This document shows positions 1 to 10,973 of a stretch of 64,000 nucleotides of DNA, piece by piece (within the stretch, counting starts at the first letter, position 1; every line of letters begins with the position of its first letter). This DNA comes from Malania oleifera (lineage: Eukaryota > Streptophyta > Magnoliopsida > Santalales > Ximeniaceae). The stretch covers positions 100,502,991-100,566,990 of the forward strand of contig NC_080423.1 of assembly GCF_029873635.1 (NCBI RefSeq), given 5' to 3'. The notes under the pieces are model-generated. The model did not search any database. It saw only the letters and a list, made by a program, of their open reading frames with translations, and was not told the origin of the DNA. The translations under genes and the position numbers were made by a program.

Positions 1-1500
1 CACTCTCACTTTGGAGTAGGGTTTAGAAAATTCCAATTGAAAAATTACCTACGCCAAAATAACGACGACGACGACTAGGACCATGTGGTGGTACCCGATC
101 GTCGATTTAAAAGCATATTAACAACGAAATTGAGAAAATAGGAAAAAATTGCCTTTCCCCATGAGCAGTGCCTAAACCGTTCCCATGAAAAATCTGCTTC
201 AGTAGAAATGTCGGCAGCGGAACCAGAAATCCAACGGCACTTTCCGTTTCTTGATCCGCCGAAAACTTGTCGAGAAATTGAGAGAATGAGAGAGACGGAG
301 ACAGAGTGAGCTGGCCGCAGGAAATTTGTAGAGGGGGGGGGGGAGCGTGTCTGACTTCTCCTCCTTCTACTTCTTTCTTCTTTCTTTCTTCTTCTTTTAC
401 TTTAACTTTACAGATACAGATATATATATATATATATACATATACTTATTTCAATTAGTTTTTAGTTTTTTTTTTAATCCAATGTAAAAATATCTAATTT
501 ACTTACTAATTATTTAATTATTTAATTTATCTTAATTTAATTTAATTTCTTCAATTTTAATTAATTTATTTTTCTTAATTTTTTTCCCACACCATTCCTT
601 TTATTTATTTATTTGTTATTTTATCCATTATATATTTTTTTTCCAAATTATTTTAATCATTTTAAAATTTTGGGTCTTTACAATAATACCATCCATGAAG
701 AAAAAATTACCAGAAATTATTAAAACACAATTCAACTAAGGTTTTCTAGTTTTGTCTAAAAGGTTGCTTTTCAGGTATTCTTGATGCAGTTTGGGTTGTG
801 CATGAAGTTATTACTTAGATTGTGAGAATGCTTGTGATAGATTGAGTTGGGGTTTCTTGGATTCAGTTATGGACATAAAAAGTTTTGGTTACAAATTGAG
901 GAAATGGATTGTGGTTTGTTTTTCTTCTATTCAGTGATAGTGGTGGAATCCTGGTTCAGAAGGTTTTAAGATTGCCTTTGCTTTGTTGGAGATTTTTGAG
1001 CTTGTCTTTGGTCCTTAGGATTTAATGTGCTAACTTGAGTTTGACTATAAAAGTTTTCAATATATAGGAGGTTTCGAGTTGTGATTCTTTAATGGTTTTA
1101 ATGTTCATAAGCGACTTTCACTTACTTAAGGAGTTGGGAGGCTCCTGTATTACTTGTAGGCTATAGTGTTTGGAAGATTTATTTGGGAGGAGGTTAAGAA
1201 AGCATTAGAATTTTAACAAATTTTTGGCAGCATGCCATTTGTAAATAGAACATTTCCCAAACCTACAAGTTACAAAAACTCTTCCTAGGTTTAGCTAAGC
1301 GAGCAGCAGTAGTACACAACCTAGGGTTTGTCTACGCATATATGAAATTGTAGAAAAGATAAATCAAGTCTTAACAGCACAAACAATACAGTTCTAGTAT
1401 CTCCAACAATTCACAATTCAGCATATGAATATAATTAAACAAGCAACAGAACTACCAGCATACAGTTCAAACTACATTTTACATGTCTTCTAATGAGAGG
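1..1500. other. No supported gene; AT-rich DNA with microsatellites
   Basis: No convincing coding region is visible. There is a run of G at about 331-342, a CT-rich tract at about 357-400, a short (TA)n at about 420-440, and very AT-rich DNA at 440-680. Short minus-strand frames at 100-250 carry no recognisable domain. This may be part of the CACTA-type element whose right end lies at 6986, but its left end was not found in the window. Confidence 0.5.
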
Positions 1501-1511
1501 AGCCACCTACA

Positions 1512-1757
1512 TCATCTGGTCGAGATTGGCACATCATTTGTTTGAACTGCGCTTAATTGCCTGTTCAGAATTGCTGTGAGCGTGGCTTTAACGTTGGACA
1601 CCTTGTCTTTCAAATTTTGGTTTTCCACTATGACATTAGATACCATGTCTTTCAATTGCTGGTTCTCCATTTCCATCATATGCATCCGCTGAACCATCTC
1701 CTCCGCCCAAGACTCGGCGTCTTCACACATTTGATTAGATCTCTCACAAGACCACAA
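1512..1757 (-). CDS. Possible transposon-protein exon with coiled coil
   Basis: This 81-codon frame has heptad-like repeats rich in Glu, Gln, Asn, Met and Lys (for example WAEEMVQRMHMMEMENQQLK), which predicts a coiled coil. Short C-terminal coiled coils of this kind occur in plant En/Spm-type (Ptta, Transposase_24) proteins. A CACTA-type terminus lies to the right at 6986 in a compatible orientation, so it could be the last exon of such a gene. The link is inference: no catalytic domain is visible and exon boundaries are not fixed. It could equally be a host or pseudogene fragment. Confidence 0.28.
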   Translation of the reverse strand: MWSCERSNQMCEDAESWAEEMVQRMHMMEMENQQLKDMVSNVIVENQNLKDKVSNVKATLTAILNRQLSAVQTNDVPISTR

Positions 1758-2880
1758 ATATCATGTCAAGCTGAGAAGTTCACAACACCCCAACATTGAA
1801 TCTTTACTGGTTCCATTAGTTTCTAAAACAAAACACAAAGCATTTTGTCAAATCAGTTAAACTCAGATTATAACATCACAATGTACAAGAAGAAGCACCT
1901 CATTGTTGCGAGGAGGAGCCATTGTCTATAAATTGGACATTTTCCCATTAAACCTGTACCTGAAACCTGGTTGTTTTCCAAAAATAAATCATTCCAATCA
2001 TGCAACAACCTAAATCCACTACCAGCATGCAATTCATAATACTGCATCAGCTATGCAGTTGGCGTTCAATATAAACATGCATATAACATAATACCATAGT
2101 TTCTAATATTGCAGAAAACATAATAATAAAACTTACAATGTCTTTCATTTCTCCAAATTTGATTAGATCTCTCACAAGACCACGGATATCATGTCAAGGT
2201 GAGAAGTTCACAACACCCCAACGTTGAATCTTTACTGGCTCCACTAGTTTCTAAAACAAAACACAAAGCATTTTGTCAGATCAGTTGAACTCAGATCCTA
2301 ACATGACAATATACAAGAGGAAACACCTTATTGTTGCAAGGAGGAGCCACCGTATGTAAATTGAACATTTTCCCATAAAACCTGTACCTTAAACCTAGTT
2401 GTTTTCAGCAAATAAACCATTTCAATCATGCAAAAATCTAAATTCACTACTAGCATACAATTCACAATATACTGCATCAGTCATGCAGTTGGCGTTCAAC
2501 GCAAGCATGTATTCCAACTCGTGAATTCTACAATTTTTATAACATAATACCATCATCTCTAATATTGTAGAAAACATAATAATAAAACTTACAATTCCTT
2601 TCATTTCTCCACATTTGATTAGATCTCTCACAAGACCACGGATATCACGTCAAGCTGAGAAGTTCACAACACCACAACGTTGAATCTTTACTGGCTCCAC
2701 TAGTTTCTAAAACAAAACACAAAACATTTTGTTAGATCAGTTGAACTCAGATCTTAACATCACAATGTACAAGAAGAAGCACCTTATTGTTGTAAGGAGG
2801 AGCCACCATCGGTAAATTGGACATATTTTCATAAAACTTGTACCTGAAACCTGGCCATTTTCAGCAAATAAATCATTTCA
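1733..2880. repeat. Tandem duplication, period about 430-455 bp, about 2.6 copies
   Basis: The word gattagatctctcacaag recurs at about 1733, 2161 and 2617. Each is followed by the same order of segments (aagttcacaacacc, tttctaaaacaaaacacaaa, a GGAGGAGCC block, catgcagttggcg), with a few percent divergence. Copies 1 and 2 are nearly full length; copy 3 breaks off near 2880 where unrelated sequence begins. On the minus strand each unit has a conserved GCTCCTCCT..AACAATRAG followed by GTG, which resembles a short exon end and donor. This suggests duplicated exon-intron units, possibly inside a transposon gene. Confidence 0.75.
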
Positions 2881-3101
2881 ATGGGTGGCGTAGCAGAATG
2901 TGTCGGGAGCAACTGCGCATCCTCAAGAGTCACCCTTGGTGCTCTTGTCTCATCCGAAATTCGTTTGTGCTCACTCAGGGCCGCTCGACCCTTGGAAGAA
3001 GACTCTCCCCTTGGCGGGTTCTGGACCCTCTGCCACTTGGTAGCGCATCGTGGCGATTGGTCGTGCTTTGAGGCAGCTCGAGGCTTTGTTCGCGGAGGCA
3101 T
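2829..3101 (-). CDS. Basic, Pro/Arg-rich frame beginning MPPRTK, possible first exon
   Basis: A 90-codon frame starts MPPRTKPRAASKHD and is rich in Arg, Lys, Ser and Pro for about 80 residues, with GC content clearly above its flanks. That composition is coding-like. The 3' end reads into the repeat unit that begins near 2880, so the exon probably ends before the frame does. It lies upstream, on the same strand, of the coiled-coil frame at 1512-1757, and both could belong to one multi-exon gene. No family is recognised with confidence; a CACTA-associated protein is one option. Confidence 0.25.
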   Translation of the reverse strand: MPPRTKPRAASKHDQSPRCATKWQRVQNPPRGESSSKGRAALSEHKRISDETRAPRVTLEDAQLLPTHSATPPIEMIYLLKMARFQVQVL

Positions 3102-3109
3102 TGACCAAG

Positions 3110-5340
3110 AAAGACAAAACCCTAAGATTTATGTTGAAAACAAAATTTTTTTCAGAGGGGCATACTTAACAATAACATTACGAGAAAATATTCACCCCTA
3201 CTTATTAAAAAAGTTCAACATAAATTTAAATTTAAAACTCATTTACTAAATAAGTAAAGTATGTTAAAATTCGACTCGATTTGGACCGACTTGATTGTAA
3301 TCTTACCTAACAATAACATTACGAGAAAATATTCGATTAATAGGCAGACATATATAACTTACCCCTTTCATACCATCGGAGACACGTGTGGATGTGATCA
3401 AGTGATCAACTATGGTAAACTCAAACATAGACATGCTATTTGTGGTTCCAAGAACATTTCTCATCTCATTTGGTGCTTATACAGTTATATACTTCAACAT
3501 CTATTATCTCATATTTTGGAAAAGTTTTTAACAAAATTTCGGCAGCATGCCAACTATAAAGTAAACATTTCCAAAAATTTTTTTACTTGAAAAAGAGTTT
3601 ATATATAAGAGCATGCCATAACCTGGATTCCCTACCAGCATGCAATACGCAAATCTGCATCGATCAGCCATGCACAAGGCATATTCACAACCAGTATGAC
3701 AATTCAATCCAGTATTTTACAAGAGATGCAATATAAGTTTAATAAGAGTAGAAAGTCTTAACATAACACTTATATGGTAAACAATACACTAATAAGAAAG
3801 GAATATACATTCAAATGGTAAAATAAACTCAAATTACAAACAATCAAATATATCAAGGCAGCGGTTCTTTCATGCTGCCCCTGCATCATTTGCACGAAAA
3901 AAAAAAAAAAAAAATCCTCAGATATGCTTTCTAAGATAAGGAGCAATGTTTATTGATGCATTATTATCCAAACTATGCAATGAGATGCATTAATTCCTAC
4001 AAACAACACATTGCTAGTTTAACAAAACAGGAGAACTAGAGAACGGATTGGGACTACCATTCTAAAATAAAGCAGGGTATTGAATGCCAACCGATAAAAA
4101 AAAAACAACATATACAAAAACAGTACCTTCTAAACCGCCAAAAAATTATCGGCTCAAATTAATTGCCCAAAAATAATGTTGACAGAAGGCAGCGAAACTG
4201 TCTAAAAATTACAAAAAACCAAAATTCAAAATCTCAACTAAATAAATTCTCTTGAAGGACTCTAGACTGTAATTTTCTGCATATAAAACAAGAGGATTCT
4301 ATTTGAGTCATTTGCTGTAAAAGGTAAGCTATCCGTAAACTATCTAACCAATCCATGGACAAATGGGACATATCAAAATTAAAGAACGATCACAAACTAC
4401 GAATGTAAATACATTGGTATTATGTGTAAAATATATATTTATAGGCCACTTGTTTGGATTGAGTGATGGGTGGTTTTACAGGCCACTTGTTGGGCATTGC
4501 CCATTGATGATGATGAGATTACAAAAAATAAAATATCAAATTCAATGCATATAAACTAGATTGAAAAAAAAAAAAATGCTATGATAATTCTTGCCAGTCT
4601 TTCAAGTTGACAATTGGACAATATCCATTGGAAATAAGGAAAGTCTTTCTTCCCACATGCATTTATCAAATTATCATCCATTCATCCTAGACATGAATAA
4701 ATCCTAAACATCAACACCACCTTTCTAGATTTCAATTGAACAAGAATGCTCAAATTGGAAACAAAATATACTCACATCTACTTATTTGGTACTACATTCA
4801 GGAAAACAAGTTGTAATATTTTGAAATTGAACTCAACTGACTTGTAAGAACAGGTCACCATCCTGGTTCAACAAATCAACAACCAATATTTTCCCAAAAA
4901 CCAATTCACCTTATAAAATTGTAGAAAAAATATGATTTTTTTTATTCTATTATTTTATTTAAGATTTAATTTGTATGAAGATTTCAACTATCCTTATTCT
5001 ATTCTCATTGCAAAATATGCACAGCGGAATGATGAGCATATCCTTTAAGGTTTCACTTCATGATCTTTAGTCTTATATAATAGCAAATAACTAATAAAAT
5101 TAAACTTTCAATTTTGGGAGCTAACCTTTCTAGAAATTCAATTGAGTGTGTGAGCATAGCTCACATCCATTCTGTTTGCTTGTAGCTTCATCTTTTAAGA
5201 TTGAATAAATGTCAGAGATGGCATCCAGACAAGATTTTTTATGATCATCCAGACCATATTTATCTATGAGTATTCTATAATTTTTCTTGCTAAAGATACA
5301 AGGCACTTTTCACAAAGTTCTGATCCACAATCAATACAAA
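3110..5340. other. Non-coding AT-rich stretch
   Basis: No gene, terminal repeat or RNA gene is recognised. A 29-bp segment containing aacaataacattacgagaaa occurs twice, at about 3166 and 3306. Poly(A) runs lie near 3897 and 4564. If the CACTA model is right this is internal transposon sequence. Confidence 0.4.
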
Positions 5341-5352
5341 AATATGTGAATG

Positions 5353-5446
5353 TAACACACATGCACACAGTCACACACGCACACACATGCATACAGTCAC
5401 ACTCGCACACACATGCACACAGTCACACTCGCACACTGGTTTGCAA

Positions 5447-5477
<31 letters not shown>

Positions 5478-5710
5478 AGAAGAAGAAAAAGAAGAAGAAG
5501 AAGAAGAAGAAGAAAACCTGCTTGTTCGCTTTACGACAACAGCAGTGGCGGCAGTGGGAGGAGCGAACAGCGATAGGCGAACGACACAAGCACAAACACA
5601 CACAACACACACACACTGGTTTGCAGAAGAAGAAGAAGAAGAAGAAGAAGAAGATGAAGACCTGGGAGGAGCCAGCGGTGGCGGCAGGAGGAGCGAACGA
5701 TGACAGGCGA
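5353..5710. repeat. CA and GAA microsatellites in a duplicated ~180-bp unit
   Basis: A CA-rich tract (5353-5435) is followed by (GAA)n at about 5447-5515, then a shorter CA tract and a second (GAA)n at about 5625-5655. The flanks of both GAA tracts match: acactggtttgca before, and a ggcggcag..aggagcgaac block after. A unit of roughly 180 bp has therefore been duplicated. The long Glu-, Lys- or Ser-only translations across it are artefacts of the repeat. Confidence 0.85.
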
Positions 5711-5779
5711 GAGGAGGGGAGGAGGGAAAAAGATTAGGGAAAGGAGGGAAATGAGGGAGAGATTGGGAGAATCCGGGAA

Positions 5780-6986
5780 AATAAAAGAGGTATTAGTGAC
5801 GGTTCCCAAATCCGTCACTAATAAGGGGCTAATAATGACAGATCTTCAAATTCATTACTAATATTCTGGAATATATATATTTTTTTATTTTTTTAAATAG
5901 AAAAGGTATTAGTGACGGTTCCCAAATCCGTCACTAATAAGGGGCTAATAGTGACGGATTTCCAAATTCGTCACTAATACTTTGAAATAAATTTTCTTTA
6001 TTTTTTTTTTTTAAAATAAAAGAGGTATTAGTAACGGTTTCAAAATCTGTCACTAATAAGGGGCTAATAGTGACGGATCTTCAAATTCGTCACTAATATT
6101 CTGTAATAAATGTTTTTTATTTGTTTTAAATAAAAGAGGTATTAGTGACAGTTCCCAAATCCGTCACTAATAAGGGGTTAATAGTGATGGATCTTCAAAT
6201 TCGTCACTAATACTATGGAATAATTTTTTTAATTTTTTTTAAATAAAAGAAGTATTAGTGACGGTTCCCACATCCGTCACTAATAAGGGGCTAATAGTGA
6301 CGAATTTTCAAATTCGTCATTAATATTCTGAAATAATTTTTTTTTTTTATTAAATAAAAGAGGTATTATTGATGTTTCCCAAACCCGTCATTAATAAGGG
6401 GCTAATAGTGACAAATCTTCAAATTCGTCACTAATACTCTGAAATAATTTTTTTTAAATTTATTTTAAATAAAAGAGGTATTATTGACGGTTTCCAAATC
6501 TGTCACTAATAAGGGGTTACTAGTGACGAATCTTCAAATTTGTTACTAATACTCTGGAATAAAATTTTTTTATTTATTTTAAATAAAAGAGGTATTAGTG
6601 ACGCTTCCCAAATCCATCACTAATAAGGGTCTAATAGTGATGAATCTTCAAATTCGTCACTAATACTCCGAAATAAATTTTTTTTTAAAATTTTTTTAAA
6701 ATAATAGTAGTGACGCTTATTTAATCGTCACTAATAAGAATCTTTTAGTGACGGATCTAATTCGCCACTAATACTGCAGAAGTCGTCGCTAATATTTTTC
6801 CGGGATAATTTTTGCACGAAAAATGTTCTCACGATTTTTTCCTAGTTTTAGTGACGAAAATATTAATGACAGTTTTAGATCCATCACTAATAGTGTCGTA
6901 TTAGTGACGGTTGATAAAACCGTCACTAATACCCACTTTTAGTGATGTAATTGAATTCGTCACTAAAAACCAATTTTTTTGTAGTG
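5780..6986 (-). mobile_element. CACTA-type transposon end with palindromic subterminal array
   Basis: About eight head-to-tail units of 111-117 bp begin near 5789, 5906, 6022, 6137, 6248, 6359, 6473 and 6588. Each holds two inverted pairs of the form TTAGTGACGG...CCGTCACTAA and TAGTGACGGAT...TTCGTCACTAA, separated by an AT-rich spacer. The array degenerates over 6700-6970 and ends at GTAGTG (6981-6986), the reverse complement of a CACTACAAAAAAA terminus. CACTA (En/Spm) elements are known for such short termini followed by subterminal repeats that bind their own transposase. The other end is not in the window. Confidence 0.7.
6973..6986 (-). repeat. Terminal inverted-repeat motif CACTACAAAAAAA
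   Basis: Read on the minus strand from 6986 the sequence is CACTACAAAAAAATTGG, the standard start of plant CACTA elements. Copia coding sequence begins immediately outside it at 6987. The expected 3-bp target duplication would be ACG (6987-6989), but the matching left copy is not visible. Confidence 0.65.
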
Positions 6987-7620
6987 ACGTCCTGATATTG
7001 CTCATGCTGTCAACTCTGTCAGTTAATTTCTCCATTCTTCGACTGAAGACCATTTCCTCGTTGTCAAATGTATTCTTTGCTATATTAAGGGCATATTGCA
7101 TTTTGGCCTCATTTTTCACCCATCTGCTACTCTTGGTGCTTTAGTTGCTTATTCCAATGCAGACTGGGCAAGATGCCCTGATACTCGTCGTTCTACATCT
7201 GGTTATTGTATTTATCTTGGCGACAATTTGGTGTCTTGGAGTGCAAAGAAACAACCAACTGTTTCTCGCTCCAGTTGTGAATCCAAGTATCGTGCCTTGG
7301 CTCTCACTGCTCTCGAAATTATTTAGCTCATGCATCTCCTTCGTGATCTCAAAGTCCCTCTTCCGCAGCGGCCTCTTCTTCTTTGTGACAATAAGAGTGC
7401 GATCTTCATGAGTTCCAATTCAGTTTCTCACAAGCGGTCCAAGCATGTTGAAGTGACTACCACTTTCTTCGTGAACCGCTGACAAACTTTGCACCCAGTA
7501 TGTGCTCTATCACTTGCAAGTTGTCGACATCTTCACCAAAAGTATGTCAAGACCTCTCTTTGAATTCTTCTGATCCAAGCTTCACGTCCATTCCAATATG
7601 ACGCTTAGTTTACTAGGGGG
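6987..7620 (+). pseudogene. Copia polyprotein 3' end (end of RT and RNase H), degenerate
   Basis: The frame starting at 6988 reads RPDIAHAVNSVSQ, the conserved end of Copia reverse transcriptase. A frame change later gives SNADWARCPDTRRSTSGYC and LVSWSAKKQPTVSRSSCESK, the classic Copia RNase H. A TAG in place of a Trp codon follows LEII near 7323, then VSHKRSKHVEV and VDIFTKS. The sequence ends in a polypurine tract (actaggggg) directly before TGTTGAGG. The 5' part of the element is absent, because the CACTA terminus abuts it. Confidence 0.85.
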
Positions 7621-7818
7621 TGTTGAGGATCATGTTGAGGACCCTCTGCCTTAATTCTAAAAGTATAATCTGTATGTACTTTTCATTTATTTATTATTAA
7701 ATTAATATGTAATTGATATGTAATTATTACCTACAATCCTTAATTCGATATAAATAAACCATATTCACCGTGGTGGTTTCAAACCTTCTTAGTTCTATTT
7801 TATATTTTTATTGCATCA
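7621..7818 (+). repeat. 3' LTR of the truncated Copia element
   Basis: It starts TGTTGAGGATC right after the polypurine tract and is AT-rich with a TATAAATA at about 7749. It appears to end near TTGCATCA (about 7818), giving roughly 198 bp. The end is inferred from TG...CA logic because no second LTR is available for comparison. Confidence 0.55.
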
Positions 7819-8141
7819 ACCATAGGCTAAGGCTTGTCCAATATTATGTGCAATAGGATGGTTGTTTCAATTGTGATTGATAGTTATTACAATTCATTGT
7901 TATTGTTACTATTTTTCATCAAAAAATTTGATTAAAAAAATCTAAAAATATTTGGTAAAAATTGACTTCATTTTAATATGTTTGGACAATTCACCAAGTT
8001 TAAAAGTGAGCCGTTTATAAACACTTTAAAAAAACAATTTAGTGTTGGTAAAAATGCGACAGTTAAATATTATAAAATTATTAAACTACTAATTCAAAAA
8101 TTACTTATATCACTGAGAACATAGATATATAATTCAAAAAT

Positions 8142-8204
<63 letters not shown>

Positions 8205-10060
8205 ACATACATATATTGCTAAAAGAACAATTTAAAACCAATAATCTAACTTAAATAATAATAATCCTATAATTATGCTCGCTCCTACTTCATAACATAA
8301 AATTTAAATGTATAACATTAGGAAAAAAATGTAACATAAATTTAGATTGATTTTTGTCTAAATCTAAAAAGTTAAATTTGATGTTTGAAATTCATTCTCA
8401 AATACAACTTCAAAATATTTTATGTGAGAGCACAGAGGATGGTTCAAAAAGTAGATACTTGGTGTTTCAATTTCAAAATTTAGATGTGTAAAATTAGGAT
8501 AAAAAAATGTGACAAAAACTTATATAGGGTTTTGTCCAAGTTTACAAACTTAAATTTATGTCTTGAAATTTGCATCCAAATGCAAATTTTAAAATATGCA
8601 ATTTTTATCGAAAGATTTGATTAAAAAAATCTAAAATTTAAATTTTTGGTAAAAATTGATTGTGTTTTAGTACGTTTTGACAATTCACCGAGTGTAAAAG
8701 TTAGACATTTATAAACACTTAAAAAAACATAATTTAGTGTTGGTAAAGCTACGACTCTCAAAAAATACTTCAGTGTGACATGCGTATATGCGCTTCTATC
8801 GTACGAGCGCAAAGCTTCTTGTTTAAAGATTTTAATATATACGAGGCTCTTACTATGCATGCTTTCTTTTTAGCTTTAAATGAAATGTTTTCTAATACAG
8901 ACAATTAAGTATATAGAATAATAAAATTAAATGTACTTGTTAGTTTTTTAATCATTTATGAACAAGGTACGCATTTAAAGAAGTGTTTGAGTGACTCTTT
9001 AATTCCTATTCTTAGGTTTATTTGCATTTTGGTTTGGATACATGGTAAAATTTACTCCTCAGATGTAGGGATTATGTAAATCTAGCTTAGTATTTACTTT
9101 GCACTTGTGTTTTGTCTTGAGCACTTGCGTTTGATTTGGAATTTGTTTAAAACAGAAATGAAGTAATATTTGAGCCAAATACGTTAAGCCCCACTTAGTT
9201 AGAAATCTTGACTTCACCTTATTGCTTAATTCCAAGTAAGGGTGTAATAAAATGGATCGAATCGGACTGAACTGACCCGAAATCGATTGATTTTTTTATG
9301 TTCGTTGGTTTGATTCGGTTCAAAGAACTAATAAACAGAATGTTTCAAATGGGGATTTTGTTTAGCTGCTCTAGTTGATAAGCTATCACCATTATGCGTT
9401 AATATCTTTAGAATTGGATTTTTTTTTTTTTTTTCATTTTAATGAAGGTGGGTACTGATGAATATCTATTCTGTGTTTGTGATCATGCTGCAGCAGCAAC
9501 GGTAGTTTTTGTGGGTTGCCATCGTTTGAGCATCTTATGGTGGCATAGTCATGGCTGCTGATACTAATCCCATGCTTAGTTAATTAATTGTTTTATGATG
9601 TTTTTCATCTTTGTTGATCTGGGATTGAAGAAAACTTGTGTGTGGAGCTTTGTAATTTTCATTGAGTTATTTTGAGATCAACTCATTATATTTCCTTCAA
9701 CTGGTTTCTCTGTAATGTTTAGACTGTACAAGTAACAACTTCTGTCCAATTTTTCTACAATGATAGTAATTACTTGAAAAATTCTTTTTGATAGTTATGG
9801 AAAGTGTCTATACAAACAATTAATTTGTTAAGTTACTGATTTGTTTATAATTTTAAAAATTAATTATATTTTGGTTATTACATTGCGACGATCCTCTCTC
9901 TGCCCTTGCAGCCTTGTGGCCTACGACGCCCTTTTGTATAACATATAGCAATACTTTTTTGGGGAGAAGTGCTGATAATTATCAGAGTACCCATTCCCGT
10001 ATTCTTCTTATTTTGACACACTCTTATTTTCATTATGATTTATATTGTTTTCTTTAATTA
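7819..10060. other. AT-rich intergenic DNA downstream of RSH1
   Basis: No gene is recognised. It contains a (TA)n-(AC)n microsatellite at about 8143-8200 and degenerate direct repeats (separate entry). A segment near 9240-9320 (ggatcgaatcggactgaact) looks like a dispersed plant repeat. Poly(T) lies near 9420-9434. Short open frames show no domain. Confidence 0.5.
7917..8765 (+). repeat. Two interleaved degenerate direct-repeat pairs
   Basis: A segment of about 150 bp at 7917-8075 (gatttgattaaaaaaatcta ... tttagtgttggtaaa) recurs at about 8605-8755. Between them, a second segment of about 120 bp at 8300-8425 recurs at about 8478-8600. The order X-Y-Y-X in direct orientation suggests an old element with internal duplication, but no terminal signature is clear. 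Confidence 0.6.
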
Positions 10061-10080
10061 GGTAAATATGTTCTTGCGTT

Positions 10081-10372
10081 TATACTGTAGCAGAATGCTG
10101 GGGAAAGAGATGAATGCTGGAAGATGTTGCAACAGGGGCAAGAAGATGATGCTGCAAAATGCCAGAAGAATAAACATAGAATTGAATGCTGGAAGGGACA
10201 AAATGCCCGAAGAAGAAGCTACAGACAAATTTTGAAAGAAGAAGATGCAGAATGTTGGAGGAAGAAGTGTAGAACACTGAAAGAAGATGCAGAATGCAGG
10301 AAAAGGAAAAATGCCAAAAAGAGTAGAGCGCCGGGAGAGAGAGCGGAAGGGACAGAATGCTGAATGAAGAAT
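10081..10372. repeat. Purine-rich imperfect repeat of aatgctggaagaag-like words
   Basis: Words such as gaatgctgg, aatgccagaagaa, gaatgctggaag and cagaatgttggagg recur about ten times with irregular spacing. The plus strand is strongly purine-rich. Open frames of about 80-118 codons on both strands result from this composition. It lies about 300 bp past the RSH1 stop codon. Confidence 0.5.
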
Positions 10373-10679
10373 CAAAGCCGTTGAGGAGAATAAGCAAGAG
10401 AGAGGGAGAGAGAGGCGTACAAGCAGAAAGCTTCATCCGGGTACATTACAACTTTGTAAATAAATTTTTAATTGATTACAATAAGATCAATTGTATGTAC
10501 ACTGACCTAACCATTAAAAATGCATATATATACATAAGCCTCTTCCATGTTAAAATTCCTGAAACAAAGCTGATAATATACTGAAAAAGAATGGCTATAA
10601 ATTCCAATCCCCCACCTTCCATCAAATTCTAAAAGATGAGGCAAGCTGACCAACTACATTCATCACTATAGATTTTTAT

Positions 10680-10973
10680 TCACACCCTGACTTCAACAAT
10701 ATCCCCATCTTTGAGCTGTGTGTTTGGCAACACAAGCTGGCCATTTACCAAAACCAGCTTTCCTTCAAGTCCTGCTCTTCTTGCAGCATCTGCAGCTGTG
10801 CTCCCGCTCCTCAATCTCATCATCTCACCGAGGGGCCAACATACAATAACCACCTCCCCAAACACAACAGATTCAAGTCCAGCATTCACTTTATTACCCT
10901 GATTTGCTCGCCCGAGCGTCACTTCAGAGCGCAGCTGCTCCTCCCATTGAAGCATTGTCCTCAATAAATGTAC
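10680..10973 (-). CDS. RSH1: RSH1 exon w10 (last exon, TGS domain)
   Basis: 294 nt including the TGA stop, acceptor ttggtag. It begins [20 protein letters not shown] and ends with a TGS (ThrRS, GTPase, SpoT) ubiquitin-like fold: [40 protein letters not shown] and IVEVRV. Confidence 0.95.
   Translation of the reverse strand, partial: VHLLRTMLQWEEQLRSEVTLGRANQGNKVNAGLESVVFGEVVIVCWPLGEMMRLRSGSTAADAARRAGLEGKLVLVNGQLVLPNTQLKDGDIVEVRV

Noticed and set aside
1..300. 5' untranslated exon of a leftward gene
   Set aside because: A GC-richer, GA-containing segment is present, but no start codon with an extended frame or clear splice structure could be shown.
5241..5818. Several overlapping frames of 70-116 codons rich in Lys/Arg, Glu, Ser or Phe
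   Set aside because: They are translations of the (GAA)n and CA microsatellites in different frames, with no non-repeat domain.
5780..6990. CRISPR-like array because of regular palindromic repeats
   Set aside because: Units are 111-117 bp with no unique spacers, in plant nuclear DNA, ending in a CACTA terminus.
10058..10436. Phe/Leu/Ser-rich minus-strand frames of 105 and 118 codons
   Set aside because: They reflect the purine-rich repeat on the opposite strand; no motif or conservation is visible.
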